A program made the position numbers and the translations under genes. A DNA stretch of 64,000 bases from Pseudomonas fluorescens. GTDB taxonomy: Bacteria > Pseudomonadota > Gammaproteobacteria > Pseudomonadales > Pseudomonadaceae. The number at the start of each line of letters is the position of its first letter. Position 1 is the first letter of the stretch. The notes beneath the pieces are model-generated. The model had not been told where the DNA came from. It saw only the letters and a list, made by a program, of their open reading frames with translations, and did no database searches. Positions 55,241-64,000 of the stretch are shown here, piece after piece. The stretch is taken from the NCBI RefSeq assembly GCF_902497775.2, contig NZ_OZ024668.1, forward strand, positions 186,001 through 250,000, in the 5' to 3' direction.

Positions 55241-56905
55241 TCAACCGCGGTGACGGCTGCGGAAGAAATTGATCAGGCCCTGGGTCGAGGCGTCTTCGGC
55301 AGGCTCTTCGATACCGCCGGTCAGGCGCTGGTACACGCCCTTGCCGAGTTCCTTACCCAGTTCCACGCCCCATTGGTCGAAGGCGTTGATGCCCCAGATG
55401 ACGCTCTGCACGAACACCTTGTGCTCGTACATAGCCACCAGCGCGCCAAGACGCCGCGGGCTGATGCGCTCGACCACCAGGGTGTTGCTCGGACGGTTGC
55501 CCGGAATCACCTTGTGCGGGGCCAGCTTCTGGATATCGGCTTCGGCCATGCCTTTGTCACGCAGTTCGGCTTCGGCTTCGCTGCGGGTCTTGCCCAGCAT
55601 CAGCGCCTGGCTCTGCGACAGGCAGTTGGCGTACAGCCACTGGTGGTGGTCGGCGACCGGGTTGAAGCTGACTACCGGGACGATGAAATCGGCCGGAATC
55701 AACTGGGTGCCCTGGTGCAGCAACTGGTGGTAGGCATGCTGGCCGTTGCAACCCACGCCGCCCCAGATAACCGGGCCGGTGTCGTGGTTGACCGGCGTGC
55801 CGTCCTGGCGGACGCTCTTGCCGTTGGATTCCATGTCCAGCTGTTGCAGGTGCTTGGTGATGTTACGCAAGTAGTGATCGTACGGCAGGATGGCATGGCT
55901 TTGCGCGCCCCAAAAGTTGCCGTACCACACACCGAGCAAGGCCAGCAGTACCGGCATGTTCTGTTCGAACGGTGCGTTCTGGAAGTGCTGGTCCATGGTG
56001 TAGGCACCGGACAGCAGTTCCTTGAAGTTGGCGGTACCGATGGCCAGGGCAATCGGCAGACCGATGGCCGACCACAGCGAGTAACGCCCACCGACCCAGT
56101 CCCACATCGGGAAGATATTTTCTTCACGAATGCCGAAGGCCACGGCGGCAGCCTTGTTGCTGGATACGGCGATGAAGTGCTTGTACAGCTCGGCTTCCGA
56201 ACCACCCTGGGCCAGATACCAGGCGCGGGCAGCCTGGGCGTTCTTCAGGGTTTCAAGGGTGTTGAACGACTTGGACGAGACGATGAACAGTGTGGTTTCG
56301 GCGCGCAGTTTGGCCGACAGCTCGTGGAACTCGCTGCCGTCGATGTTCGCCAGGTAATGGCAGCGCACGCCACGCTGGGCGTAAGGCAGCAGGGCTTCGG
56401 AAACCAGCTCCGGGCCCAGGAACGAGCCGCCGATGCCGATGTTGACCACGTCGGTGATCGGCTTTTCGCTGTAGCCGCGCCACAGGCCGTCATGGATGCG
56501 GCCCACCAGTTCGGTCACCTGGTTGAGGACCTTGTGCACCTCAGGCATCACGTTGACGCCGTTGACGCTCAGTTTGTCGCCCACCGGACGGCGCAGGGCG
56601 GTATGCAGGGCCGGGCGGCCTTCGGAGGCATTGAGAATTTCGCCGGCGAACAGACCCTTGATTGCCTCTTGCAGGCCGACTTCGTTGGCCAGGCCCACCA
56701 GCAGGTCGCGGGTCTGGGCGTTGATCAGGTTTTTCGAGTAGTCGAGGAACAGTCCGCAGGTGCTCAGGGAGAATTCTTCGAAGCGTTTTGGCTCGGCAGT
56801 GAATGCATCGCGCATGCTGAAGTCCTGCATGGCTTCGCGGTGTTGCTGGAGCGCCTGCCAAGCGGGCAGGGCGGTAACATCATGAGGGGTGCGGTAATAC
56901 GCCAT
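55241..56905 (-). CDS. pgi: Glucose-6-phosphate isomerase
   Basis: The 554-residue protein has the family motifs [16 protein letters not shown] near residue 147, [11 protein letters not shown] near 208, and the second signature [16 protein letters not shown] near 510. It interconverts glucose-6-phosphate and fructose-6-phosphate. The ATG at 56905 ([10 protein letters not shown]) is preferred to in-frame codons 39 bases upstream, with AGGAAA about 10 bases before it. Confidence 0.97.
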   Translation of the reverse strand: MAYYRTPHDVTALPAWQALQQHREAMQDFSMRDAFTAEPKRFEEFSLSTCGLFLDYSKNLINAQTRDLLVGLANEVGLQEAIKGLFAGEILNASEGRPALHTALRRPVGDKLSVNGVNVMPEVHKVLNQVTELVGRIHDGLWRGYSEKPITDVVNIGIGGSFLGPELVSEALLPYAQRGVRCHYLANIDGSEFHELSAKLRAETTLFIVSSKSFNTLETLKNAQAARAWYLAQGGSEAELYKHFIAVSSNKAAAVAFGIREENIFPMWDWVGGRYSLWSAIGLPIALAIGTANFKELLSGAYTMDQHFQNAPFEQNMPVLLALLGVWYGNFWGAQSHAILPYDHYLRNITKHLQQLDMESNGKSVRQDGTPVNHDTGPVIWGGVGCNGQHAYHQLLHQGTQLIPADFIVPVVSFNPVADHHQWLYANCLSQSQALMLGKTRSEAEAELRDKGMAEADIQKLAPHKVIPGNRPSNTLVVERISPRRLGALVAMYEHKVFVQSVIWGINAFDQWGVELGKELGKGVYQRLTGGIEEPAEDASTQGLINFFRSRHRG

Positions 56906-57032
56906 CGCTGCAGGTTTCCTTATTGCGTGAACTGCCTTGGACACTGGAAACAGCGCCCTGTTTGCAGGCTGATGCCAATTATAGGCATGCAGCCTGCTTT
57001 ACAGGGAGTGGTCAGGTTAGCAGGCGACCTGG

Positions 57033-57890
57033 TTACTTGTCGTCAAGGTTCAGGTGCAGGTTGTCGATCAGGCGGGTAGCGCCGAGGAAGGCGGCTACCA
57101 GGATCACCAGATCACGGTCTTCGGGCACTGCCGGGCGCAGGCTCAGGGCCTGGCGGACTTCCAGATAGTCCGGGCGAAAGCCGGCTGCGCTCAGTTGTTG
57201 CTGGCCGTTGGCGATCAACGCCGGATAGTCGCGTTCGCCCTGCTCGATGGCGGCAGCCATCTGGCTCAGCAGCCGGTACAACGCCGGTGCCGTGGCGCGC
57301 TGTTCGTCGTTCAGGTAACCGTTGCGCGAGGACAGCGCCAGGCCGTCCTCGGCGCGCACGGTCGGCTCGCCGATGATCTGGATCGGCATGTTCAGGTCAC
57401 GCACCAGCGCGCGGATCACCGCCAGTTGCTGGAAGTCCTTCTGGCCAAACACCGCCAGGTCTGGCTGGACCATGTTGAACAGTTTGCTGACCACCGTCGC
57501 CACGCCTTCGAAATGGCCCGGGCGGCTGGCACCGCAAAGCCCGTCGGACAACTGCGGGACGCTGACGCGGGTCTGTCCGGCCATGCCGTCGGGGTACATC
57601 TCTTCGACGGTCGGGGCGAACAGCAGGTGGCAGCCAGCCTGGAGCAGTTTCTCCTGGTCGGCGGCGAGGGTCCGCGGGTACTTGTCGAGGTCTTCGCTGG
57701 GGCCGAACTGCAGCGGGTTGACGAAGATGCTGGCAACGACGAAATCGACCCGTTGTGCGGCCTTGGTCACCAGTGCGGCATGGCCGCTGTGCAGGTTGCC
57801 CATGGTCGGTACGAAGCCGATGCGTTTGCCCTCACTGCGCGCCCGCGCCACGGCAGCGCGCAGTTCGCGGACGGTCTTGACTGTATTCAT
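57033..57890 (-). CDS. panC: Pantothenate synthetase
   Basis: The 285-residue enzyme has the HIGH-like ATP motif [14 protein letters not shown] (about residues 28-41), the central [18 protein letters not shown] near 148 and [13 protein letters not shown] near 182. It joins pantoate and beta-alanine with ATP. Its ATG overlaps the panB stop by four bases, so panB-panC translation is coupled. Confidence 0.97.
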   Translation of the reverse strand: MNTVKTVRELRAAVARARSEGKRIGFVPTMGNLHSGHAALVTKAAQRVDFVVASIFVNPLQFGPSEDLDKYPRTLAADQEKLLQAGCHLLFAPTVEEMYPDGMAGQTRVSVPQLSDGLCGASRPGHFEGVATVVSKLFNMVQPDLAVFGQKDFQQLAVIRALVRDLNMPIQIIGEPTVRAEDGLALSSRNGYLNDEQRATAPALYRLLSQMAAAIEQGERDYPALIANGQQQLSAAGFRPDYLEVRQALSLRPAVPEDRDLVILVAAFLGATRLIDNLHLNLDDK

Positions 57891-58687
57891 GCACTGAACC
57901 CGTGTTCGCTGCCGGGGAAGCTGACTTCCTTGACGGCGGTTACGTATGCCTTGAGCGCACCTTGAATGTCGCTCTGGCCCGCCATGAAGTTCTTCACGAA
58001 CTTTGGTACCCGGCCGGTCAGCGACAGGCCGAGCATGTCATGCAGTACCAGCACCTGGCCGTCGGTGGCGCTACCGGCGCCGATACCGATGACCGGAATG
58101 CTCACCGCCTGGGTGATTTCGGCGGCAAGTTCGGTCGGCACGCATTCAAGCAGCAGCATGGCCGCACCGGCCTGTTCCAGGGCGATGGCGTCGGCGCGCA
58201 TCTGCCGGGCCTGGCTTTCCTGGCGGCCCTGGACCTTGTAGCCACCGAGGATGTTCACGGTCTGCGGAGTCAGGCCCATGTGCGCACACACCGGTACGCC
58301 ACGCTCAGCCAGCAGGCGGATGGTGTCGGCCAGCCAGGCGGCGCCTTCGACCTTGACCATGTGCGCGCCAGCCTGCATCAGTGCGCCGCTGTTGGCGAAC
58401 GCCTGCTCGGTGGTAGCGCAGGCCATGAACGGCAGGTCGGCGAGAATCAGCGCACCTTCGTTGCCGCGTTTGACGCAGGCGGTGTGGTAGGCCATCTCGG
58501 CATTGGTTACCGGCAAGGTGCTGTCATGGCCCTGCAGGACCATGCCCAGGGAGTCACCCACCAGCAATACTTCCACGCCGGCACGGCTGGCGGCCTGGGC
58601 AAAGGTCGCGTCGTAGCAGGTCAGCATGGTTATTTTCTCACCCTTGGCCTTGAGGCTCTGCAGGGTGGTCAGGGTTACTTCTGGCAT
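57887..58687 (-). CDS. panB: 3-methyl-2-oxobutanoate hydroxymethyltransferase
   Basis: The 266-residue TIM-barrel enzyme has metal-site motifs [21 protein letters not shown] near residue 41, [12 protein letters not shown] near 112 and [18 protein letters not shown] near 200. It makes ketopantoate, the first committed step to pantothenate and CoA. The start ATG follows AGGATTCC. A striking TGTTAC repeat array lies about 200 bases upstream. Confidence 0.97.
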   Translation of the reverse strand: MPEVTLTTLQSLKAKGEKITMLTCYDATFAQAASRAGVEVLLVGDSLGMVLQGHDSTLPVTNAEMAYHTACVKRGNEGALILADLPFMACATTEQAFANSGALMQAGAHMVKVEGAAWLADTIRLLAERGVPVCAHMGLTPQTVNILGGYKVQGRQESQARQMRADAIALEQAGAAMLLLECVPTELAAEITQAVSIPVIGIGAGSATDGQVLVLHDMLGLSLTGRVPKFVKNFMAGQSDIQGALKAYVTAVKEVSFPGSEHGFSA

Positions 58688-58880
58688 GAAAAGGAATCCT
58701 CGTTCAGGCGCTGTGAAAAACGACTGCGTACAACGCGTGTATTCATCTTCTGGAACAGCACATCATCGATCGTGGTGTTTGAATTGCGACCTGTTCCAGG
58801 CCTATATACGCCTTTTTGCGGCGCTCGGGGCGCCACGGGACGCCTATAGTCGTGAGCGAGGGGGCTGAAGTCAATTACCC

Positions 58881-58920
58881 TGTTACCGCATTGTTACTAA
58901 TGCGCTGTTACGGGCGTTAC
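58881..58920. repeat. Tandem TGTTAC array between folK and panB
   Basis: TGTTAC occurs at 58881, 58892 and 58906, with CGTTAC at 58915, all in the same direction. The middle copy sits in the loop of an inverted repeat CGCATT-GTTACT-AATGCG (58887-58904). On the minus strand the array reads as GTAACA repeats ending just before a TTGACT (58874-58869) that could be a panB -35 box; a CTATAG at 58849-58844 is at a long spacing of 19. Confidence 0.5.
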
Positions 58921-58939
58921 CGGCTGGGGAAACGCCCGG

Positions 58940-59416
58940 CTACAGGCGTTCCAGACCGACGAACGGGCAATCTGCCAGTAATTGGGACAGGGGCCGTTGA
59001 TCGGCCAGGCAGAAGTCTTCGGGTACCAGTTCGGCCAACGGGTAGAGGACGAACGGTCGCGCTTGCATGTGGTAATGCGGCACTTTCAGGCGTGGCACAT
59101 CGATGACATGGTCGCCGTACAGCAGGATGTCCAAGTCGAGGGTGCGCGGGCCCCAGCGCTCCTTGCGCTCGCGGCCCTGGTCGGCTTCGATGGCCTGCAG
59201 CGCATCGAGCAGCTCAATCGGTGCCAGGGCGGTATCCAGTGCTGCTACGGCGTTGGTGTAGCGTGGCTGGCCGGGTGACAGCGATTCGCTACTGTAGAAA
59301 GCCGAAACCCCGGCCAGGGCGCTGTCACGCAGTTGCCCCAGCGCCTCGACGGCGCTGCGCAATTGCTGCTCGGGATCGGCCAGGTTGCTGCCCAGGCCAA
59401 TGTAGGCGCGGACCAT
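58940..59416 (-). CDS. folK: 2-amino-4-hydroxy-6-hydroxymethyldihydropteridine pyrophosphokinase
   Basis: The 158-residue HPPK has the family motifs AYIGLGSNLADPEQQL at the N-terminus and the signature KERWGPRTLDLDILLYG near residue 85, where the two Asp residues bind magnesium. It makes the pterin pyrophosphate used by FolP (33548-34399). It follows pcnB by three bases. Confidence 0.96.
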   Translation of the reverse strand: MVRAYIGLGSNLADPEQQLRSAVEALGQLRDSALAGVSAFYSSESLSPGQPRYTNAVAALDTALAPIELLDALQAIEADQGRERKERWGPRTLDLDILLYGDHVIDVPRLKVPHYHMQARPFVLYPLAELVPEDFCLADQRPLSQLLADCPFVGLERL

Positions 59417-59419
59417 GTG

Positions 59420-60808
59420 TTACTCGCCTGCAGCGCTGTCGGCGCGCTTGCGCTTGCTCGGGCTGCGCTTGCGTTTGCGCGGGCCGGCACCGGTGCCTTC
59501 ATCACGGCTGCCCAGTTCGCGGATCATGTCGCGGCGCTCGCTGTCGTTGCAGTCCTGGTAGTCGGTCCACCACTGGCCCAGGCCATCGGTTTCTTCGCCA
59601 GCGCTTTCACGCAGCAGCAGGAAGTCGTAACCGGCACGGAAACGCGGGTTGTCGAGCAACAGGTCGGCACGCTTGCCGCTGCGCCGTGGCAAGCGCTCCT
59701 GCATGTCCCAGATCTCGCGGATCGGCATGGTGAAGCGCTTGGGGATCGCAATGCGCTGGCATTGCTCGGCGATCAGCTCGTGGGCGGCTTCGTTCATCGC
59801 CGGGATCGGCGGCATGCCACGGCTCTGCAGGCGCAGGGCGCGACCCGGCAGGGCTGGCCAGAGCATGGCGGCGAACAGGAAGGCCGGGGTTACCGGTTTG
59901 CCCTGTTTGACGCGCAGGTCGGTGTTGATCAAGGCCTGGCTGATCAGGGTATGGGTGTAGGTCGGGTGCTCTTCGAGCGCCTCGGCACTGGCCGGGAACA
60001 GCGGGTCGAACAGCTCCAGGTCAACGAGCATTTCGAAGGTGTCGGCAGCCTGCCCGGAGAGGAACAGCTTGAGCGACTCTTCGAACAGACGCGCCGCCGG
60101 GATCTCGCGCAGCATCGGCGCCAGCTGGCGAATCGGCGCTACGGTGTGCTTCTCGATGCCGAAGTTGAGCTTGGCGGCGAAGCGCACGGCGCGCAGCATG
60201 CGTACCGGGTCTTCCTGGTAGCGCTGGGTCGGGTCGCCGATCAGGCGGATCAGGCGGTTGCGGATGTCGTGTACGCCGTTGGCGTAATCGAGGATGCGCT
60301 CGCTGACCGGATCGTAATACAGGGCGTTGATGGTGAAGTCGCGGCGCTGCGCGTCCTCTTCCAGAGTGCCGTAGACGTTGTCGCGCAGGATCCGCCCACT
60401 CTCGTTACGCGACGAGGTGTGGCTGTTCTCTTCTTCGCTTTCCGGGTGGTTGGCGCGGAAGGTGGCGACTTCGATGATTTCACGGCCGAAATGGATGTGA
60501 ACCAGTTTGAAGCGGCGACCGATGATGCGGGCGTTACGAAACTCGGCGCGGACCTGTTCAGGGGTGGCGCTGGTGGCGACGTCGAAATCCTTGGGGGTAA
60601 TGCCCAGGAGTTGGTCGCGTACGCAGCCACCGACCAGGTAGGCCTGGTAGCCAGCGTTTTGCAGGCGCTCGACAATGTTCACCGCGTGGCGACTGAACTG
60701 GCCACGTTGCAGCGAATGTTGACCACTATTGATCACTTCGGGCGTGGTGCGGATATGGTGCTGGCCACGCACGGTAGGACGGAATGACTGGAACAGCTTC
60801 TTCAGCAT
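59420..60808 (-). CDS. pcnB: Poly(A) polymerase I
   Basis: The 462-residue nucleotidyltransferase has YLVGGCVRDQLLG near residue 47 and the catalytic aspartates in KDFDVATSATPEQV near 62, followed by GRRFKLVHIHFG and RRDFTINALYYDP. The C-terminus is strongly basic (RKRKRSPSKRKR) for RNA binding. It adds poly(A) tails that promote mRNA decay, working with PNPase (pnp). I chose the ATG opening MLKKLFQSF, the conserved family start; longer in-frame starts to 60880 exist. Confidence 0.94.
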   Translation of the reverse strand: MLKKLFQSFRPTVRGQHHIRTTPEVINSGQHSLQRGQFSRHAVNIVERLQNAGYQAYLVGGCVRDQLLGITPKDFDVATSATPEQVRAEFRNARIIGRRFKLVHIHFGREIIEVATFRANHPESEEENSHTSSRNESGRILRDNVYGTLEEDAQRRDFTINALYYDPVSERILDYANGVHDIRNRLIRLIGDPTQRYQEDPVRMLRAVRFAAKLNFGIEKHTVAPIRQLAPMLREIPAARLFEESLKLFLSGQAADTFEMLVDLELFDPLFPASAEALEEHPTYTHTLISQALINTDLRVKQGKPVTPAFLFAAMLWPALPGRALRLQSRGMPPIPAMNEAAHELIAEQCQRIAIPKRFTMPIREIWDMQERLPRRSGKRADLLLDNPRFRAGYDFLLLRESAGEETDGLGQWWTDYQDCNDSERRDMIRELGSRDEGTGAGPRKRKRSPSKRKRADSAAGE

Positions 60809-60942
60809 GGGATGCACTGTTTGAAGGAATGTTCGGCCAAAAACGAAGAATGGCCGCATGATGGGCGGGGATTCTAGCATTTACTCGGAGGATGGTGTAG
60901 GCGGTCACGTCGGACGACGTGTGGGCAGGCTGGAGCGGGCAG

Positions 60943-61310
60943 AAACTACAAGGGGAGCCGAAGCTCCCCAAGAAGTAGTTGCGTGCTCTTATTGTTTTTT
61001 TGCCGGGCTTCTTGTTTTTGTTGAGTGCCCTGCCCACAAAAAAAGCTTGTGGGCGGTCTCCCTAACCGGGATCAAGAGCAAACGGATTGCTTTGGTCGCT
61101 GAGGTTGCAATGATCATGCGATCCAACCAGTTCAGGCCCTGCTTGAGTGCAGTTTTTGTTGTTCTCTGCCTGGTTGTGGGGCAAGCCCCAAATACAACTC
61201 CTCTCCAAAAGAATCAGTTAGCTGCGCCTCCGCCGTCTTGTTCTTATTGTGCGTGAGCCGATTCGTCTTATTTTTATTGTCTTTTGCAGTGCTTGTTATT
61301 GTTCTTGTAC
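60943..61310 (-). ncRNA. crcZ: Small RNA CrcZ (Hfq/Crc-sequestering RNA)
   Basis: The 708-base gap between cbrB and pcnB lacks a plausible gene and carries an RNA of about 368 bases on the minus strand. It contains at least five A-rich CA motifs typical of CrcZ, such as ACAAGAACAATAACAAG near the 5' end, AATAAAAATAAG, CAATAAGAACAAG, AACAACAAAAAC and AAAACAATAAGAG. It ends in GGGGAGC-TTCG-GCTCCCC (60969-60952). CrcZ titrates Hfq and so relieves catabolite repression. Position after cbrB and the sigma-54 promoter match the known locus. End points are my estimates. Confidence 0.9.
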
Positions 61311-61319
61311 CAAACATAT

Positions 61320-61335
61320 AGCAGGTGCCGTGCCA
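61320..61335 (-). promoter_or_regulatory. Sigma-54 promoter of crcZ
   Basis: On the minus strand TGGCAC-GGCAC-CTGCT has the sigma-54 GG/GC doublets at the right spacing. The predicted start is about 61310, just before GTACAAGAACAATAAC. Confidence 0.88.
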
Positions 61336-61393
61336 ACTTTTGCAAAGCCCAGTAAAACAAGGGGTTGGAGCGGTTTTGGGCGGTTCGCAGGGC

Positions 61394-61433
61394 GAAAAAA
61401 AACCGGGGCTTCGTTACCGTAAGCCCCGGTTTT
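61394..61433 (-). terminator. Terminator of cbrB
   Basis: AACCGGGGCTT (61401-61411) pairs with AAGCCCCGGTT (61421-61431), followed on the minus strand by a run of six T residues. It ends the cbrAB transcript about 85 bases after the cbrB stop and abuts the CbrB binding sites for crcZ. Confidence 0.9.
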
Positions 61434-61487
61434 TGTTACGACTTCGTGCTGCGGTAACAGTTTGTCGCAAGGTGACGGTGTTACCGC
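61434..61487. promoter_or_regulatory. CbrB upstream activating sites for crcZ
   Basis: TGTTAC-N14-GTAACA (61434-61459) matches the CbrB site pattern as I know it. A second, overlapping dyad pairs GCGGTAACA (61451-61459) with TGTTACCGC (61479-61487). They lie roughly 125-175 bases upstream of the crcZ start, suitable for sigma-54 activation. Confidence 0.8.
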
Positions 61488-61516
61488 CGCGCCCCGTCGT
61501 AGAGCGCTGAAACGAC

Positions 61517-62953
61517 TCAGCCTTCGCTGGTGGCACCGCTCTTGCGCCGCGGGATGCCCAGGCGCTGACGGCGTTCCCACAGGCACTTGCGACTGACCCC
61601 GAGCTTGCGCGCAAGCTCGGTCTCGGTCATGTGATCCTGGTGCTCAAGGACGAAATGCTGGAAGTAGTCTTCCAGCGACAGGTCTTCGGTCGGCTCGTGG
61701 CTGGTGTTGTTGGCGCTGCTGGCGCCCGACAGGCCGGCAAACGGCTCGTCGTCTTCCAGGTCGCTCAGCTCGATGTCGATACCCAGCAGGTCGGCGGAAA
61801 TTTCCGGGCTTTCGCACAGAATTACCGCACGCTCCACGGCGTTCTCCAGTTCGCGCACGTTACCGGGCCAGGAGTAATGCCGGATCGCCTGCTCTGCGTC
61901 GTGGCCGAAGCGCAGGTCGTTACGCCCAACCCGCGCACTCTGGCGGGCGAGGAAGGCATTGGCGATCTCGTTGACGTCGGCGCCACGCTCGCGCAGGGCC
62001 GGCAACTTCAGGGCGATGACGTGCAGGCGGTAATAAAGGTCTTCGCGGAACTGGCCGACCTTGGCCAGGTTCTTAAGGTCGCGGTGGGTCGCGGCGATCA
62101 GGCGCACATCGACCTTTTGCGATTGCACCGAACCGACCCGGCGGATTTCGCCTTCCTGCAGTACGCGCAACAGGCGGGCCTGGGCCTCGAGCGGCAGTTC
62201 GCCGATCTCGTCGAGGAACAGCGTACCGCCATCGGCGGCTTCGACCAGGCCGGCGCGACCGGCGCTGGCACCGGTAAAGGCGCCTTTTTCATGGCCGAAC
62301 AGTTCCGATTCGATCAGCGTCTCGGGAATCGCCGCACAGTTCACCGAGATCATCGGTGCCTTGGCGCGCCGCGAGAGGTTGTGCAGCGCGCGGGCCACCA
62401 GTTCTTTACCGGTACCCGACTCACCCTGGATCAGCACATTGGAGTCTGTTGGCGCGACCTTGCGGATCTTACTGTACAGGTCTTGCATCGGTGGGCAGGA
62501 GCCGATGATGCCGATCTCGCCGTTGGCCGCCGTGCTAGCCGCGGCCTTGTCGCCTGGTACTGCTTTGCCGTTGCCGCGCTCAGCCGGAGCGGCCGGCGCG
62601 TTCTGCCGGTCACGCAGGATACGCGCCACGGCCTGAAGCATTTCGTCGTGATCGAACGGCTTGGCGATGTAGTCCACCGCCCCCATTTTCATCGAGTCGA
62701 CGGCAGAACGCAGGCTGGCGTAGCTGGTCATGATCAGCACCGGCGTGCCCTGGCCGAGCTTGATCAGTTCGGTGCCCGGTGCGCCCGGCAGGCGCAGGTC
62801 GCTGACAATCAGGTCGAAGGTCGCAATGCTGAAGCGCTCCTGGGCTTCCTGCACCGAGCCGGCCTCGCTGACCTGGTACTGGTTACGCTCAAGCAATCGG
62901 CGTAACGCCGAGCGGATAATGGTTTCGTCTTCGACGATCAGAATATGCGGCAT
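61517..62953 (-). CDS. cbrB: Sigma-54-dependent response regulator CbrB
   Basis: The 478-residue NtrC-family activator has a receiver domain with phospho-acceptor Asp52 ([11 protein letters not shown]), an AAA+ domain with Walker A GESGTGKE near residue 178 and the sigma-54 contact motif GAFTGA ([16 protein letters not shown]) near 234, and a C-terminal Fis-type helix-turn-helix ([23 protein letters not shown]). With CbrA it controls carbon/nitrogen balance and activates crcZ. Position next to crcZ and pcnB supports the name. Confidence 0.96.
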   Translation of the reverse strand: MPHILIVEDETIIRSALRRLLERNQYQVSEAGSVQEAQERFSIATFDLIVSDLRLPGAPGTELIKLGQGTPVLIMTSYASLRSAVDSMKMGAVDYIAKPFDHDEMLQAVARILRDRQNAPAAPAERGNGKAVPGDKAAASTAANGEIGIIGSCPPMQDLYSKIRKVAPTDSNVLIQGESGTGKELVARALHNLSRRAKAPMISVNCAAIPETLIESELFGHEKGAFTGASAGRAGLVEAADGGTLFLDEIGELPLEAQARLLRVLQEGEIRRVGSVQSQKVDVRLIAATHRDLKNLAKVGQFREDLYYRLHVIALKLPALRERGADVNEIANAFLARQSARVGRNDLRFGHDAEQAIRHYSWPGNVRELENAVERAVILCESPEISADLLGIDIELSDLEDDEPFAGLSGASSANNTSHEPTEDLSLEDYFQHFVLEHQDHMTETELARKLGVSRKCLWERRQRLGIPRRKSGATSEG

Positions 62954-62975
62954 TTATTCAATTCTCTCGACGGTC

Positions 62976-64000
62976 TCAGTTCACAGCGGACGTCGCTACG
63001 ACATGACGCGGCAGGGTCACTCGGATCCGGGTGCCGCGTTGGCTCTGGCTATCGGCCGGGCTGTCGATGGTGATTTGTCCATAATGCTCTTCCACGATGG
63101 AATAGACCAGAGCAAGCCCCAGTCCGGTGCCTTCGCCCGGGTCCTTGGTGGTGAAGAAGGGTTCGAACAGACGATCCATGATGTTTTTCGGGATACCGCT
63201 GCCTTCATCCTCGACGATCAGGTCGACGGTATGCTCGCTGGCTTCGCTCTTGACCCGTACGGCGCTGCCGGGCGGGGAGGCGTCACGGGCGTTGGACAGC
63301 AGGTTGATCAGCACCTGGGCCAGGCGTTGCGGATCGCCTTCGACCCAGTGCTCCGGGTCGCACAGGTTGAAGAACTGTACTTCGAAATTGCGCCGGTTCA
63401 AGGCCAGCAGACCGATGGCATCCTGGGCTACTTCAGCCAGGCACACCGGCTCGTCGCTGTGCTGGTGGCTGCCGGCATGGGCAAAGCTCATCAGCGACTG
63501 GACGATGCGCGAGATGCGCTTGGTCTGTTCCAGAATCTGGCTGCTCAGTTCGGTGATCTCGCCGTCCTCTTCACGCTCTTCGCGCAGGTTCTGCGCAAGG
63601 CAGGCGATACCGGTAACCGGGTTGCCGATCTCGTGGGCGACCCCGGCGGCCAGGCGGCCGATGCTGGCCAGGCGCTCGGAGTGCACCAGTTTGTCTTCCA
63701 GGGCCTGGGTTTCGGTGAGGTCTTCGACCAGCAGCACCAGGCCACTGTTACCCGGTGCCAGCGGCTCGTCGATGGCTGCCTTGTGCAGGTTCAGCCAGCG
63801 GGTCTGGCCATCCAGACCCAGGCGTTGTTTATGCAGGTGTTCATCGGGCACGTTGATGAAGCCCAGCAGCAGGCCGCGCCAGGGGTCGGCAATGGTGGTC
63901 AGGCGCGAGCCGACCACGCGCTTGGCGGGGATGCCGGTGAGCTCCTCCATGGCCTTGTTCCACATCAGGATTTCCTGGTCCTTGGCCAGCGAGCAGACGC
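62976..64000 (-). CDS. cbrA: Sensor histidine kinase CbrA, C-terminal part (runs off the window)
   Basis: The reading frame is open to the window edge, giving 341 C-terminal residues. They include the end of a PAS domain (VCSLAKDQEILMWNKAMEELTG), the HisKA box with the phosphorylated histidine in LAAGVAHEIGNPVTGI, and the HATPase domain (NLLSNARDASPPG, VEDEGSGIPKNIM, GTGLGLALVYSIVEEH). Full CbrA also has an N-terminal SLC5-type transporter domain, which is outside the window. It lies 22 bases upstream of cbrB on the same strand. Confidence 0.95.
   Translation of the reverse strand, partial: VCSLAKDQEILMWNKAMEELTGIPAKRVVGSRLTTIADPWRGLLLGFINVPDEHLHKQRLGLDGQTRWLNLHKAAIDEPLAPGNSGLVLLVEDLTETQALEDKLVHSERLASIGRLAAGVAHEIGNPVTGIACLAQNLREEREEDGEITELSSQILEQTKRISRIVQSLMSFAHAGSHQHSDEPVCLAEVAQDAIGLLALNRRNFEVQFFNLCDPEHWVEGDPQRLAQVLINLLSNARDASPPGSAVRVKSEASEHTVDLIVEDEGSGIPKNIMDRLFEPFFTTKDPGEGTGLGLALVYSIVEEHYGQITIDSPADSQSQRGTRIRVTLPRHVVATSAVN

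Noticed and set aside
60858..61317. Short open frames inside the cbrB-pcnB gap
   Set aside because: Region fits the CrcZ RNA; frames are on both strands, lack ribosome sites and have A-rich RNA-motif composition.

Overview
The window is a stretch of Pseudomonas core chromosome. The gene order (lldPDE, smpB, fur, recN, grpE-dnaK-dnaJ, carAB, ftsH, secG-tRNA-rimP-nusA-infB-pnp, then acs, pgi, panBC, folK, pcnB, crcZ, cbrB, cbrA), the high GC content, the GTGGGAGCGGGCTTG-type REP sequences and the CbrAB/CrcZ carbon-control locus point to the P. putida or P. fluorescens lineage. Species cannot be fixed from the sequence alone.

Region by region. 1-2100: the start of a TonB-dependent siderophore receptor with its FecR anti-sigma and FecI sigma factor, with Fur-like boxes. 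2200-7300: a zinc-free MDR oxidoreductase, then a LysR regulator divergent from a YdiJ-type FAD/Fe-S dehydrogenase. 7300-8600: tmRNA between two small secreted proteins. 8640-15440: lactate operon lldP-lldD-lldE with divergent lldR and a perfect LldR-type operator. 15500-18040: smpB, ratA, an RnfH-family gene, bamE and fur. 18080-24700: LexA-controlled recN, then grpE, dnaK, dnaJ and dapB with two clear heat-shock promoters. 24700-36970: carAB, greA, a membrane protein, yhbY, rlmE, ftsH, folP, glmM, tpiA, secG. 36980-46180: tRNA-Leu(GAG), initiator tRNA, and the rimP-nusA-infB-rbfA-truB-rpsO-pnp translation/RNA-decay operon with structured leaders. 46200-55150: a BON-domain gene with a sigma-54-type control region, a large DUF748 protein, an rRNA methyltransferase, a thiolase, an MpaB-family protein and acs. 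55240-64000: pgi, panC, panB, folK, pcnB, the sRNA crcZ, cbrB and the 3' part of cbrA.

Functional themes: translation and its quality control (tmRNA and SmpB, initiator tRNA, infB, rimP, rbfA, rpsO, pnp), protein homeostasis (GrpE/DnaK/DnaJ, FtsH), iron sensing (Fur, FecI/FecR/receptor), and carbon use (lactate, acetate, CbrAB-CrcZ catabolite control).

I see no prophage, insertion sequence, CRISPR array, toxin-immunity cluster or other accessory island. Almost every gene belongs to a known family, so the interesting material is in the non-coding control regions. The best candidates are an undescribed-looking sigma-54/IHF/dyad promoter before the BON-domain gene, a tandem GTAACA array before panB, a carA leader with a terminator hairpin, three stacked hairpins between rpsO and pnp, and a near-leaderless smpB promoter. 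These were found by eye and need computation or experiment to confirm.
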